From contig NZ_CP159835.1 in assembly GCF_047731265.1 (NCBI RefSeq), positions 3,100,001-3,164,000 of the forward strand: DNA of 64,000 nucleotides, in the 5' to 3' direction. A program made the translations under genes and the position numbers. A model generated the notes under the pieces. It made no database searches. It was not told where the DNA came from and saw only the letters and a program-made list of their open reading frames with translations. This DNA is from Patiriisocius sp047731265. Lineage in GTDB: Bacteria; Bacteroidota; Bacteroidia; Flavobacteriales; Flavobacteriaceae. Below are positions 17,445 to 26,197 of this stretch, piece by piece (the first letter of the stretch is position 1; the number at the start of each line of letters is the position of its first letter).

Positions 17445-20400
17445 CTATGCATCTTTTAAAAGTTCTTCATCAAAAATATATCCTTTATAGTTCACTTTAA
17501 AAAGCAAACTGTATAACGAAGGTAAAAATACTAGTGTGATTACTGTTCCAAACAACAAACCTACCATAATACTAATTGCCATACCTTCCCAAAGTTCACC
17601 GCCACTTATATAGAGTGGAATTAATCCCAATATAGTAGTAAATGTTGCCAATAAAATAGGTCTGAAACGTTGTAGGCAAGCCATTATAACGGCGTCTTGA
17701 ATGTTTCGTTTTAATTCATTTTGTTCTATTTCCATTCGATCTATAAGTACAATGGCATTATTAATCACAATACCTGCTAAGGAAATTACACCTAGAAATG
17801 GCATAAATCCGAAAGGTTCTTTGAAAACTAATAAACCTATTACGACACCAATAAGCGCAAGTGGAATGGTTAATACAACCATACTCATTTTTCGGAACGA
17901 ATTAAACTGGATGATAAGAAGCAATACAATGATAAATCCTGATAACGGTAAATAACTGATAACGGATCCCATATTTTCGGCAGTCTGTTTTTCATCTCCG
18001 CCAAACTCATACGTATAGTCTTTTGGCCATAATTTTTTTTGTTCTTCTAACCAAGGTGTTATTTCACCGGTAATTGTAGCCGCATTTCCATCTTCTCTAA
18101 GCTCACTTGTAATCGCTACTGCTCTATTCAAATTAAAGCGCTTAATTTTAGCGTATTGCCATTGAGGAATAATGGAAGCTACTTGTAATAAGGGTACACT
18201 TTTTCCTGTGGCTTGTGCATAAATGTTTAAGGTTTCAAGCGATGCTAATGTTTGTTGCTGACTCGCGTTATTTCGCATTAAAATAGGAATGGATTTGTTG
18301 TCTTCACGATATTCTCCAGTTTGAAAACCATCTAATGTTGTTTGTAATGAAATAGCAATGTCTTGACTACTTACTCCTGCCGTTAACGCGCTGTTTTGGT
18401 CTATTTTTATTAAAAACTTTTTACTCTTTGGTCCCCAATCATCTTTGATGTTTTTAGTGCCGGAAATATTAGAAAGTTGTTTTTTAATAGCTGTGGCAAT
18501 TTTAGCTAATTCTGCTGGGTCATCACCTAATACTTTAATTTCTATAGGAACTGTGCCTCCACCGGCAGCCAATGCACCTACTTTGATATCAGCATTTGGG
18601 AAATTCTCAAAACCAAAGCGGTCTAACTTTTTAATGATGTTGTTGTTTTCTTCAAAAGAAGAGGTATTTACTAAAATATGTGCATAACTAGAATTTGCTT
18701 CATCTTGACTATAGCCTAAATCGTAAGATTCAGGACCTTGGCCAATATAAGAGGACCAATCTACAAGACCCTTCTTGTTATCATTATTTACTTTTAAAGA
18801 GTCTGTCATATATTTTTCAAAGGTTTTTACCAAAGCGGTTGTTGCTTCTATTTTTGTTCCTTCAGGCAGATTTATATCTAGCGTTATCATATTACGGTCG
18901 CTATCTGGAAAGAATAGAAAAGGGATTTTAGTAAAACCGAATAGCGATAAAATAAACAGAGCCAAAACTCCAAAAAGCACTTTTTTCTTATGACCTAATG
19001 CTTTCAGAATTAAATTTTTATATTGGATTTTTAAGGCATTGATAATCTTGTTGATCAATCGTTCTTTTGCTTCACCTTTTGGTTTTACCTTCATAAAAAA
19101 CACACAAAACATAGTAATTACTGTAAGAGCAATAACCCAAGACGACAATAATGCAATAGTAACTACAAGGAATATAGGTCCTACGATATCGCCCATATTG
19201 GTTGGTGACATATAAAAAGCAAGAAAAGCCGCCGATGTCGTTAATGTTGAAATCAATAGTGGCATAAACAATTCTGAACAAGCTTCAATAGCTGATTGCT
19301 TGGGAGTGCGTCCTTGTTCCATTTTTACCATCACCGTTTCTGCAACGACAATGGCGTTGTCTACCAGCATTCCTAAAGCGATGATAAGGGCTCCTAAAGT
19401 CACTTGATTTAATCCTAAATCCATGAGCCCCATAATGAGTAAGGTCATAATCGTTACCATAGGGATTAAACTTGCGATAATCATTCCGGTTCTAAATCCT
19501 AAAAAGACAAGCATTACAGCTAATACAATTAATATAGCCTGAATAAGGTTACTTACAAAATTGCTAACTTTTGTATCTATATAGGTGTCTACAGACGATA
19601 TTCTTACCAGCTCCAATCCTACAGGTAATTTTTCTTGCCACTTCGCCAATTTACGATCTACTTCTTCTCCTAATTTAATGATATTAGCATTTTCCTTGAG
19701 GTTAATATGAAGAGATATCGCATTTTTTCCATTGATACGTACCTTTTGTGTTGATGGGTCTATATATCCTTTTTTTATGGAGGTGATATCGCTTAACTTA
19801 ACCAGTTGAGACTGATTTTCGCCAATAGGAATCAACATATTTTTAATATCTTCTACCGAATTAAAATTACCGGTAGGTTCTAATATGATGCGTTCATTAC
19901 CCATATTTATTTCACCACCAGTGCTTAAAATATTCGTGCTGGCGATAATCTGTTGTAGTTTAGAAGCTGATAGATTATATTCTTTTAATCGGGTATTATC
20001 AAACTCAATAAATACGCGTTCTTCCTGTACACCTCCTGAAATAACTTTTGCCGTTTCGGGAATCCTAATTAAATCATCCTTTATGTCATCGATATGAGTT
20101 TTCATTTCGGTATACGAGTATCCATCAGAAATAAGTCCAACAACAATACCATATACAGCTCCAATACCATCATCATCTAAAAAAGGGGCTACCCCTTCTG
20201 GTAGCCCTTCCATACCCTCTAGTTTACGTCTTAATCTATCCCAAACTGCTTGCATATCTTCTGGGCTAACTTCCTCTTTTAACGTAACTGTAACGACTGA
20301 AAGTCCAGTTCTAGATGTACTGCTTACTTCTTTTAATTCTGGTAATTCTTGGGCAATTTTTTCAACATTATCAGTCACCAATTGCTCAATACGCTCTGGG

Positions 20401-20564
20401 CTTGCTCCAGGTAATTCTGTAATAACATTAGCCACTCGCACAGTAAATGGTGGCATACTGTCTCTAGACAAGCTCGTAAAAACGGCTATTCCCATCAGAA
20501 TTATAGCACCTAAAATCATTAAGACAATTCTGTTTTTTTCAATAGAAAATTTTGCTAAATTCAT
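17445..20564 (-). CDS. RND efflux transporter permease
   Basis: 1039 aa, usual RND length, with two halves each holding a large periplasmic loop and six membrane helices. The start MNLAKFSIEKNRIVLMILG gives the first helix. The TM4 relay motif is LGMLVDNAIVVAETV, with D-N instead of the D-D of AcrB, and TM10 reads AGIVINNAIVLIDRME without the AcrB lysine, so the proton relay differs from AcrB and resembles other HAE1 subgroups. Proton-driven export of drugs or lipophilic compounds is expected. Operon order is MarR-like, TolC, adaptor, pump, cyclase, with gaps of 7 to 30 bp. Confidence 0.93.
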   Translation of the reverse strand: MNLAKFSIEKNRIVLMILGAIILMGIAVFTSLSRDSMPPFTVRVANVITELPGASPERIEQLVTDNVEKIAQELPELKEVSSTSRTGLSVVTVTLKEEVSPEDMQAVWDRLRRKLEGMEGLPEGVAPFLDDDGIGAVYGIVVGLISDGYSYTEMKTHIDDIKDDLIRIPETAKVISGGVQEERVFIEFDNTRLKEYNLSASKLQQIIASTNILSTGGEINMGNERIILEPTGNFNSVEDIKNMLIPIGENQSQLVKLSDITSIKKGYIDPSTQKVRINGKNAISLHINLKENANIIKLGEEVDRKLAKWQEKLPVGLELVRISSVDTYIDTKVSNFVSNLIQAILIVLAVMLVFLGFRTGMIIASLIPMVTIMTLLIMGLMDLGLNQVTLGALIIALGMLVDNAIVVAETVMVKMEQGRTPKQSAIEACSELFMPLLISTLTTSAAFLAFYMSPTNMGDIVGPIFLVVTIALLSSWVIALTVITMFCVFFMKVKPKGEAKERLINKIINALKIQYKNLILKALGHKKKVLFGVLALFILSLFGFTKIPFLFFPDSDRNMITLDINLPEGTKIEATTALVKTFEKYMTDSLKVNNDNKKGLVDWSSYIGQGPESYDLGYSQDEANSSYAHILVNTSSFEENNNIIKKLDRFGFENFPNADIKVGALAAGGGTVPIEIKVLGDDPAELAKIATAIKKQLSNISGTKNIKDDWGPKSKKFLIKIDQNSALTAGVSSQDIAISLQTTLDGFQTGEYREDNKSIPILMRNNASQQQTLASLETLNIYAQATGKSVPLLQVASIIPQWQYAKIKRFNLNRAVAITSELREDGNAATITGEITPWLEEQKKLWPKDYTYEFGGDEKQTAENMGSVISYLPLSGFIIVLLLIIQFNSFRKMSMVVLTIPLALIGVVIGLLVFKEPFGFMPFLGVISLAGIVINNAIVLIDRMEIEQNELKRNIQDAVIMACLQRFRPILLATFTTILGLIPLYISGGELWEGMAISIMVGLLFGTVITLVFLPSLYSLLFKVNYKGYIFDEELLKDA

Positions 20565-20586
20565 ATCCTTTTACTTTTTGAGTTAA

Positions 20587-21669
20587 TTAAAGCTTTACTT
20601 TTTGTCCGTCTAATAATGTTTGCAATCCTGCAGTGGCTATGCGTTGTCCTTTGGTAATTCCAGAAGTAATCTCAAAGCCTTGGGCCGTAAGATTTCCGAT
20701 AGTTACGGGTTGTTTTTTAACAGTTGCATTAGCACCTTCACTTACTAGTAAGAATACAAACCTTCCGTTATGGTCTTCGCCAACAGCATAAGCAGGAATA
20801 ATTAGCTTAGAATTGGATGCTTTAGAGACTCCAAAGTCGAATGTTACATTTGCTGTCATCCCGCTTTTTACACCATTTGTAGTAGTTGTTAGTATGAGAT
20901 GAACAGGGTAGGTTGCCGTTGTTGAAGATACCGTAGGTGATACTTCAATAACTTTAGCTTTAAACGATTTTCCTTGCAGTGACGTAAAAGTAACATCGAC
21001 GCTGTCACCTACATTTATTTTGTTGATGATACTTTCTGGAATGCCCAAGTTAATTTTCATATCTGTTCCTGCGTTTAATGTTGCTATGGTTTGCACAGGA
21101 TTTACATTTTCCTTAATTTCTGAATTTACTGCTGAAATAACACCACTTTCTGGTGCATATAAATAACCGAATTTCATTTGTTCTTGCTGAATTGAAACTC
21201 CTCTTTTTGCAGATTCATAGCTTTGTTCGGCTGTTTTATATGCATTTTTAGCACCTTCAAAATCACTTAAAGAAGCACTTCCTTTTTCATATAAGGCACG
21301 GGCTCGATTTAAGCTTAATTTTGCCGTATTAAATTGAGATTGTGCACTGTTTTTTTGTGTTAAGGATTGCTCATAAGCTAATCTTGATTGCAGATTATCT
21401 AGTTGTGCTAATAACTGCCCTTTTTTTACGGTTTGCCCTAGTTTTATATCAAATTGAGCAATGATTCCCGTATTTCTAAAACTTAGTGCTATCACCTTGT
21501 CAGTTTGCGCAATACCACTAAATGTACGTATGTTTTCACTGTCTAAAACACCCACTTTTTGGTATTTAATTGGTCTAAGAAGTTCAACTTCTTTTTTCTT
21601 TTCTTCTGAACAAGATAGCCCTACGCTAACAAGTAGTAATAATCCGAATATGTTGTTATAATTTTTCAT
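20587..21669 (-). CDS. RND periplasmic adaptor (membrane fusion protein), lipoprotein
   Basis: 360 aa. The signal ends at the lipobox VGLSCSEEKK, so it is anchored by a lipid. The barrel-sandwich hybrid halves are visible at about 70-95 (IAQFDIKLGQTVKKGQLLAQLD) and 160-185 (YLYAPESGVISAV), flanking a helical hairpin with NSAQSQFNTAKLSLNRARALYEKGSAS nearby. A C-terminal beta domain runs to the end. It bridges the RND pump and TolC. It lies 22 bp before the pump gene and 29 bp after the TolC gene. Confidence 0.93.
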   Translation of the reverse strand: MKNYNNIFGLLLLVSVGLSCSEEKKKEVELLRPIKYQKVGVLDSENIRTFSGIAQTDKVIALSFRNTGIIAQFDIKLGQTVKKGQLLAQLDNLQSRLAYEQSLTQKNSAQSQFNTAKLSLNRARALYEKGSASLSDFEGAKNAYKTAEQSYESAKRGVSIQQEQMKFGYLYAPESGVISAVNSEIKENVNPVQTIATLNAGTDMKINLGIPESIINKINVGDSVDVTFTSLQGKSFKAKVIEVSPTVSSTTATYPVHLILTTTTNGVKSGMTANVTFDFGVSKASNSKLIIPAYAVGEDHNGRFVFLLVSEGANATVKKQPVTIGNLTAQGFEITSGITKGQRIATAGLQTLLDGQKVKL

Positions 21670-21698
21670 TGTAATCGCTATTTTTATATTTTTAATGC

Positions 21699-24041
21699 TT
21701 AACTTTTAGTGTTTAGGTATGCTATAAAACGTTGTGTAAATTTGCTATTATCCTCCGTTGTACTGAGCAAAAAATAATGCCCTATAAAACGTTCAACCTG
21801 AATCATATTACCCAAATAACCATATACTGCCGTAGCACTTGCTAATTGTGTATTTATATAATTATTCTGTGCATCAATAAGTTGTACCAAGTTTACCGCA
21901 CCACTAGCGTAGGATGCTTGGGTTAATTCTAGTGCTTCTTTGGCAGTTTGCTCTGATATTTTAGAGAGTGCTATATTAGAGATTTGATTGATTACATTTA
22001 AGATGCTATTTCTAACATTAACATCTATCGTCTGTTCTGTATTTTCTTTAAGGATGTTTAATTGATCTTTTTGAATCAAGGCCGTTTTACGATTGATATT
22101 GGTTTGATTTCTATTAAAAATGGGGATAGACATTGCAACGCCAACTGTATAATTATTATAGGGTAATACAAAACTTGGTGGTGCAGTGCTTCCTGCTCCA
22201 TTTCGATTCAACACGCTATTGTATTGTCCTTGTAATTGAACTGTTGGCAAAAAGCGTCCTTTTCCATTCAGTTGAATCGAGCGTTCTGTTGCACTAAGAT
22301 TATAGCCAAGTGCTTTAAGTTCTGGTGCATTTTTTCTAGCTTCTTCAATTAAAAATTCAACAAACGTTTCTCTTGTTGCAGGACTATCTAACAAATCAAC
22401 AAATTGTTCATATTGAAATGCTCCAAAAACATTGTCTCCCAATGCCATATTATCTATATCTATCTTCGTGTTTATTGGATTGTTCAATAATTGATTTAAT
22501 GCTATAAAACCTTGTTCTAATTGATTTATAGACTCAATCATTACTTGATTGTTTTGCGCCATTTGACTTTTAAAACGAAGCATATCTGATTTGCTAGACT
22601 GCCCTAGATTAAAATTTTGTTCTGCTATTTTAAGAGTACGTTTTGTGAGGTCTAAGTTGCTTTTTTGAATTTGCGCATTTGCCTTTAAGATCAATATATT
22701 TAAGTATGCGTTCGATATGTTGAGTATCGTATTTAATTCGAGTGCATTAAAATTTTCTTGTTGTGCTTTTTGTAAATTTTCCTGAATGTTAATAGTAGCA
22801 TTTGCCGTTTCAGAAAAAATAGTTTGTTGTAATGTTATATTTCCAGAGGTTTGAAATTCTGGTGTTTGTCCAAAACCTAATACAGCAATATCTGGATCTA
22901 TATAGTTGACTCCAGCATTTGCCGTTATGCTTGGCAAATAAGTACTCTTCGCAGTTTTTACATCTTGGCTGCGCAAGACCACCTCTTTCTCTTGTGATTT
23001 AAGTTCTAGATTTCTATTTAATCCTTTTTCTATAAGTTCTAAAAGATTATATTTTTTTTCGGAAAGTACATTGTCAAATTTCCCGACAAATTCTGCCGTA
23101 TTAATAAGGCTATACTTTAGGGCTACTTCGGTAAGTTCAGCGGTATTATGATTAATAGTTAATTGTGATTTATAATCTACAAAAACAGGAATGTCTGCTA
23201 ATGGAGTACCGTTAATATATTGCTCAACTGTTAAAGCTAATCTTCGCAAAATTTGATTGTAGTTTATGGTAGGATTGTGAGTAGCCATAAATCCTTTTTC
23301 TACATAAGTCACATTATTTATGGTAAAAGAGGGTAGTTTTTTCTCGATAAAAATAGAAGATAAGGTGGCTATTTCTATATCGCTTAAAAAGAATCCACCT
23401 GCCATATAAATAGCGTCTACAGTATCTAATTTTGACGTAATATCGGATACAGATTCAAATGGAATTAATGTATAATTTGTTCCTATTGATTTTGAAATGG
23501 CATCAAAAGTTGCTTTTATAGGCAGCATATCCATAAAAGGCTTATCTATAATAATCCCAACATTTTTGAAATTGGTAAGCGCTTTTAGTTTTTCTAAATC
23601 ATTTTTATACGATTCCTCTTCGACCAAATAGGTTAAATTAGTCGTGTTCGATTTATTTTTAGAAAGGTCTATTCTATTAAAATCTTTGTTGATGGCTCCA
23701 AATAGAATGGTTGGTTTTTGATGTGTTTCTTGTTTTGTTAGCAGTTCATTATTCACAATTCCAAAAGCGAGAATAAGATCTGTTTCATTGATCAATAATT
23801 GACGATACTGCTCTTGCGCTTTTACAATATCAAAGTTGTTTACCAGCGTATTTTTCTCTGAAAAGTTGATGATTGCATCTTCTCCCACTACCGTTTTTAT
23901 TTGTTTTTTAAGATGAACAAGTAGCGAATCAATTTTTTCGTTTCTTATGTCTAGTAGTATTCCAAAATCGTAGGTGCGTACTTGCGCCACCAATAGCTGC
24001 GTAAAGAATATGACTAGAAGTATTAAAATTTGCTTTTTCAT
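21699..24041 (-). CDS. TolC-family outer-membrane factor with N-terminal substrate-binding-protein-like domain
   Basis: 780 aa, about 300 longer than a usual TolC. After the signal peptide (residues 1-19), residues about 22-310 resemble a periplasmic binding protein of the ABC_sub_bind type: alternating strands such as DLILAFGIVNNELL, KPTILFGAINKDFN, FKNVGIIIDKPFMD and VDAIYMAGGFFLS, ending with PLADIPVFVDYKSQLTIN. Residues about 340-770 form a normal TolC with two repeats (LNISNAYLNILILKANAQIQ and LTQASYASGAVNLVQLIDAQ). The binding domain would sit on the periplasmic side next to the channel. Second gene of the efflux operon, 7 bp after the regulator. Ligand sensing or substrate presentation are inferences. 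Confidence 0.85.
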   Translation of the reverse strand: MKKQILILLVIFFTQLLVAQVRTYDFGILLDIRNEKIDSLLVHLKKQIKTVVGEDAIINFSEKNTLVNNFDIVKAQEQYRQLLINETDLILAFGIVNNELLTKQETHQKPTILFGAINKDFNRIDLSKNKSNTTNLTYLVEEESYKNDLEKLKALTNFKNVGIIIDKPFMDMLPIKATFDAISKSIGTNYTLIPFESVSDITSKLDTVDAIYMAGGFFLSDIEIATLSSIFIEKKLPSFTINNVTYVEKGFMATHNPTINYNQILRRLALTVEQYINGTPLADIPVFVDYKSQLTINHNTAELTEVALKYSLINTAEFVGKFDNVLSEKKYNLLELIEKGLNRNLELKSQEKEVVLRSQDVKTAKSTYLPSITANAGVNYIDPDIAVLGFGQTPEFQTSGNITLQQTIFSETANATINIQENLQKAQQENFNALELNTILNISNAYLNILILKANAQIQKSNLDLTKRTLKIAEQNFNLGQSSKSDMLRFKSQMAQNNQVMIESINQLEQGFIALNQLLNNPINTKIDIDNMALGDNVFGAFQYEQFVDLLDSPATRETFVEFLIEEARKNAPELKALGYNLSATERSIQLNGKGRFLPTVQLQGQYNSVLNRNGAGSTAPPSFVLPYNNYTVGVAMSIPIFNRNQTNINRKTALIQKDQLNILKENTEQTIDVNVRNSILNVINQISNIALSKISEQTAKEALELTQASYASGAVNLVQLIDAQNNYINTQLASATAVYGYLGNMIQVERFIGHYFLLSTTEDNSKFTQRFIAYLNTKS

Positions 24042-24048
24042 TTGTTAT

Positions 24049-24498
24049 TTATTTTTTGGTGAAATATTCTACTGATGCTTTTTCCATAAAGTCGAGAACT
24101 TCACTATTAAAAGAGATGGACTGTTTTATAAATTGATTGAGGTCTTGGTTAGAGCTATCTCTAGCATCTACTATTTTTTCTAATAATGCTATTAATTGTT
24201 TATTGGTTTGAATGGTAATTTGAAGATTTTTAATACTCCCTTTTACATTTAAGTAATACCGTTTGTGATTAGAATCTTCAATAGAAGTGATGTCATTTAT
24301 TTCATCTCTTTCTTCTAGTTGATCTAGTGTATTTTGAAGATCTTCTGCTTCTATATTTGTTTGCTCTTCTAATGCTTCAAAGGTGAAATATTTCTGATTT
24401 GACTTATAAAACACGCTCAATATTTTACCCATATTTGTCGGGTAGAATTCTTGCTTTTGAAGAAGCGGAAATACTTGAGTTATTTGTTGATTTTCCAT
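24049..24498 (-). CDS. MarR/GbsR-like winged-helix regulator of the efflux operon
   Basis: 149 aa from the ATG at 24498 (MENQQITQVFPLLQKQEFYP). The longer reading from 24519 is rejected because that codon lies inside the -7 box at 24517-24524. A winged-helix pattern covers about 25-95: FTFEALEEQTNIEAEDLQNT as recognition region and RYYLNVKG as wing strand. A long C-terminal helix probably dimerises. It is 7 bp upstream of the TolC gene and so likely controls the efflux operon, including itself. A palindrome upstream (24548-24559) is a candidate operator. The exact subfamily is uncertain. Confidence 0.72.
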   Translation of the reverse strand: MENQQITQVFPLLQKQEFYPTNMGKILSVFYKSNQKYFTFEALEEQTNIEAEDLQNTLDQLEERDEINDITSIEDSNHKRYYLNVKGSIKNLQITIQTNKQLIALLEKIVDARDSSNQDLNQFIKQSISFNSEVLDFMEKASVEYFTKK

Positions 24499-24516
24499 AT
24501 TGCTTATTGTTGAGTG

Positions 24517-24524
24517 CAAAACTA
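24517..24524 (-). promoter_or_regulatory. -7 box (TAGTTTTG) of the efflux operon
   Basis: On the minus strand TAGTTTTG matches TAnnTTTG and lies about 18 bases before the chosen ATG at 24498. It decides the start of the regulator gene. Confidence 0.55.
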
Positions 24525-24547
24525 AAGCGGTTAAAAAGGAAAAAGTG

Positions 24548-24559
24548 TGACAAATGTCA
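24548..24559. promoter_or_regulatory. candidate operator palindrome TGACA-N2-TGTCA
   Basis: Five-bp inverted arms separated by two bases, about 24 bases upstream of the -7 box of the MarR-like gene. Position and symmetry suit a dimeric winged-helix regulator, but there is only one copy and no test. Confidence 0.35.
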
Positions 24560-24807
24560 ATTAATAAAAATTGTTGATTTTTAATAAGTTATAGGTACCA
24601 TATTGAAGTGGAAATCAAACAGCCTGATGATTCCTATAATTATCAGGAGAAGCGCTAGAAATAGCAACCCTTCAAATTGTTTCACAAGCTACTTTCACTG
24701 AAAATATATTTTTATTTCAGTAATGCTTAGGAGCAACTAAAAGCTTAATTCTTGAGGTCACCTGCTTACTGGCAGACAGATGCTAGAATATTAAAATGGA
24801 AATTAGA

Positions 24808-25380
24808 TTAAGAATATTTACGTATTCTACTAAGTGTTTCTCTTTTTATTCCTAAAAAAGAGGAAAGCTCTTTTTGCGGTAGTCTTTGCAAAAAATGCGG
24901 CATCTCTTTCAATATGTGATTGTATTTTTGTTTTGCAGTAAATGATTGTAGAAAAAATAAACGCTCGTCTGACTGGATATAATAGATTTCCAACAGTTCG
25001 CGGAAAAACGTTTCTACTGCGTGGTATTTTGAAGCTAACTCATAGCACATCTTTCTTGAGATACTAATGTACTCACAATCTTCAATAATTTTTATGGCTT
25101 CTTTACTTGGCTCTTGGGTTACAAAACTAGCGAAAGCGACCAATAAATCTCCTTTAAAACTAAACCAAGTGATATATTCTGAGCCATCTTCTTTATGTCT
25201 AAACTGTTTTGCAATTCCGGACTGCACAATATATAATCTGTCACAGGTTTTATACATAGGAACTAATATCTCCCCTTTATGACAAGACCCCGTTTCAAAA
25301 GCACCGCTAAATTCGTTAAACGCTTGTTCGTCTTTCTTTCTTAGCAACTCTAGTTTTTCTGATACAATATCATTCTCCAT
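24808..25380 (-). CDS. Crp/Fnr-family transcriptional regulator
   Basis: 190 aa. The cyclic-nucleotide-binding beta-roll covers about 30-115 (HKGEILVPMYKTCDRLYIVQ, then IAKQFRHKEDGSEYITWFSF). The C-terminal HTH ends LPQKELSSFLGIKRETLSRIRKYS, the typical short Bacteroidota form. The residues that contact cAMP in E. coli Crp are not obviously conserved, so the ligand is unknown. It is about 310 bp upstream of the efflux regulator on the same strand, and that operon ends with a nucleotide cyclase, which makes a functional link attractive but unproven. Confidence 0.88.
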   Translation of the reverse strand: MENDIVSEKLELLRKKDEQAFNEFSGAFETGSCHKGEILVPMYKTCDRLYIVQSGIAKQFRHKEDGSEYITWFSFKGDLLVAFASFVTQEPSKEAIKIIEDCEYISISRKMCYELASKYHAVETFFRELLEIYYIQSDERLFFLQSFTAKQKYNHILKEMPHFLQRLPQKELSSFLGIKRETLSRIRKYS

Positions 25381-25450
25381 AGTTCATTATTAATATATAA
25401 AGTAAATAAATTTTAAGTATACAGCAAAGAAATATTAACAAACAATCCAA

Positions 25451-25620
25451 TTCCATACACATTACACTCCCCTCCTGCCGCCGGCTCATATAATAAGTAT
25501 TACATTATTAAAGAAACTTTTACAAAGAAAAAAATAAAGAAGGTTCGTATTGGTAAAAAGCTTTTTTTCAAAGCAAAGTTACATAACGCAGCACATTATA
25601 ACAAAGCTGGCGCGTTGGAG
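25451..25620. repeat. dispersed repeat copy 1
   Basis: Starts with TTCCATACACATTACACT, has an A-rich middle (AAGAAAAAAATAAAGAA at 25526-25542) and ends with AAAGCAAAGTTACATAACGC and CAGCACATTATA. The closing box is identical to 33066-33095 except for one base. Directly followed by AGCTGGCGCGTTGGAG, shared with the 15.2-16.3 kb gap. Confidence 0.65.
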
Positions 25621-26197
25621 AAAATAGTATGTTTAGTACTACACATTCTATTTATAAAAGAAATGATAGCTATAATTCCCTCAGCCGCATCGTCTCGCAG
25701 CTTTCAACAATTCATCCTCAGGATAAATTATTTGAACTCGTGTAAAACATCCCAGAAAGTTCTGTACACACTAATAAACTCTAGAACTTGGGTCATTAAA
25801 CTAATAAGCGGTTTGCTTCGCAGCGTTTAAAAAACATTTGTATCCATAATTGGCCGTGGCGCCTATCCCATTGAAGAACGGGATAAAATAGCATCTACCA
25901 AGCGCTCGATTGTTTTATAACACAAATGCGAAGCATTGGCTTTGCCTAATTTTGATTTGCAAGCAAATCTTCGATTTCACGAGCTCCATATTAATAAATA
26001 GAAATAACGCGAGTAATTATCCATCGCTTGCCAAGGCCAAAATAAAAGCGATCCTTTTACCTATTATTAAAAATCCCGTATTCGAAAAATGTACGTAATA
26101 AAAAAAACAAACGATTACTCACGTCTTTACTATGGTTTTAAACGTGTTCGTGAATGCTTCGCATTTCTCGTAGATTAGCACTATTTGTTGCTTTAAG
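25621..26197. other. gene-free gap with repeat fragments
   Basis: No convincing gene. CGCTCGATTGTTTT at 25902-25915 is shared with 15593-15606. The stretch near 26037-26090 (CCAAAATAAAA then AAAATCCCGTATTC) resembles 56278-56325, showing that several repeat types are mixed here. Confidence 0.5.

Noticed and set aside
24697..24721. ACTGAAA/TTTCAGT inverted repeat as a terminator
   Set aside because: Seven-bp AT-rich stem with an 11-base loop and no T-tract; too weak to call.
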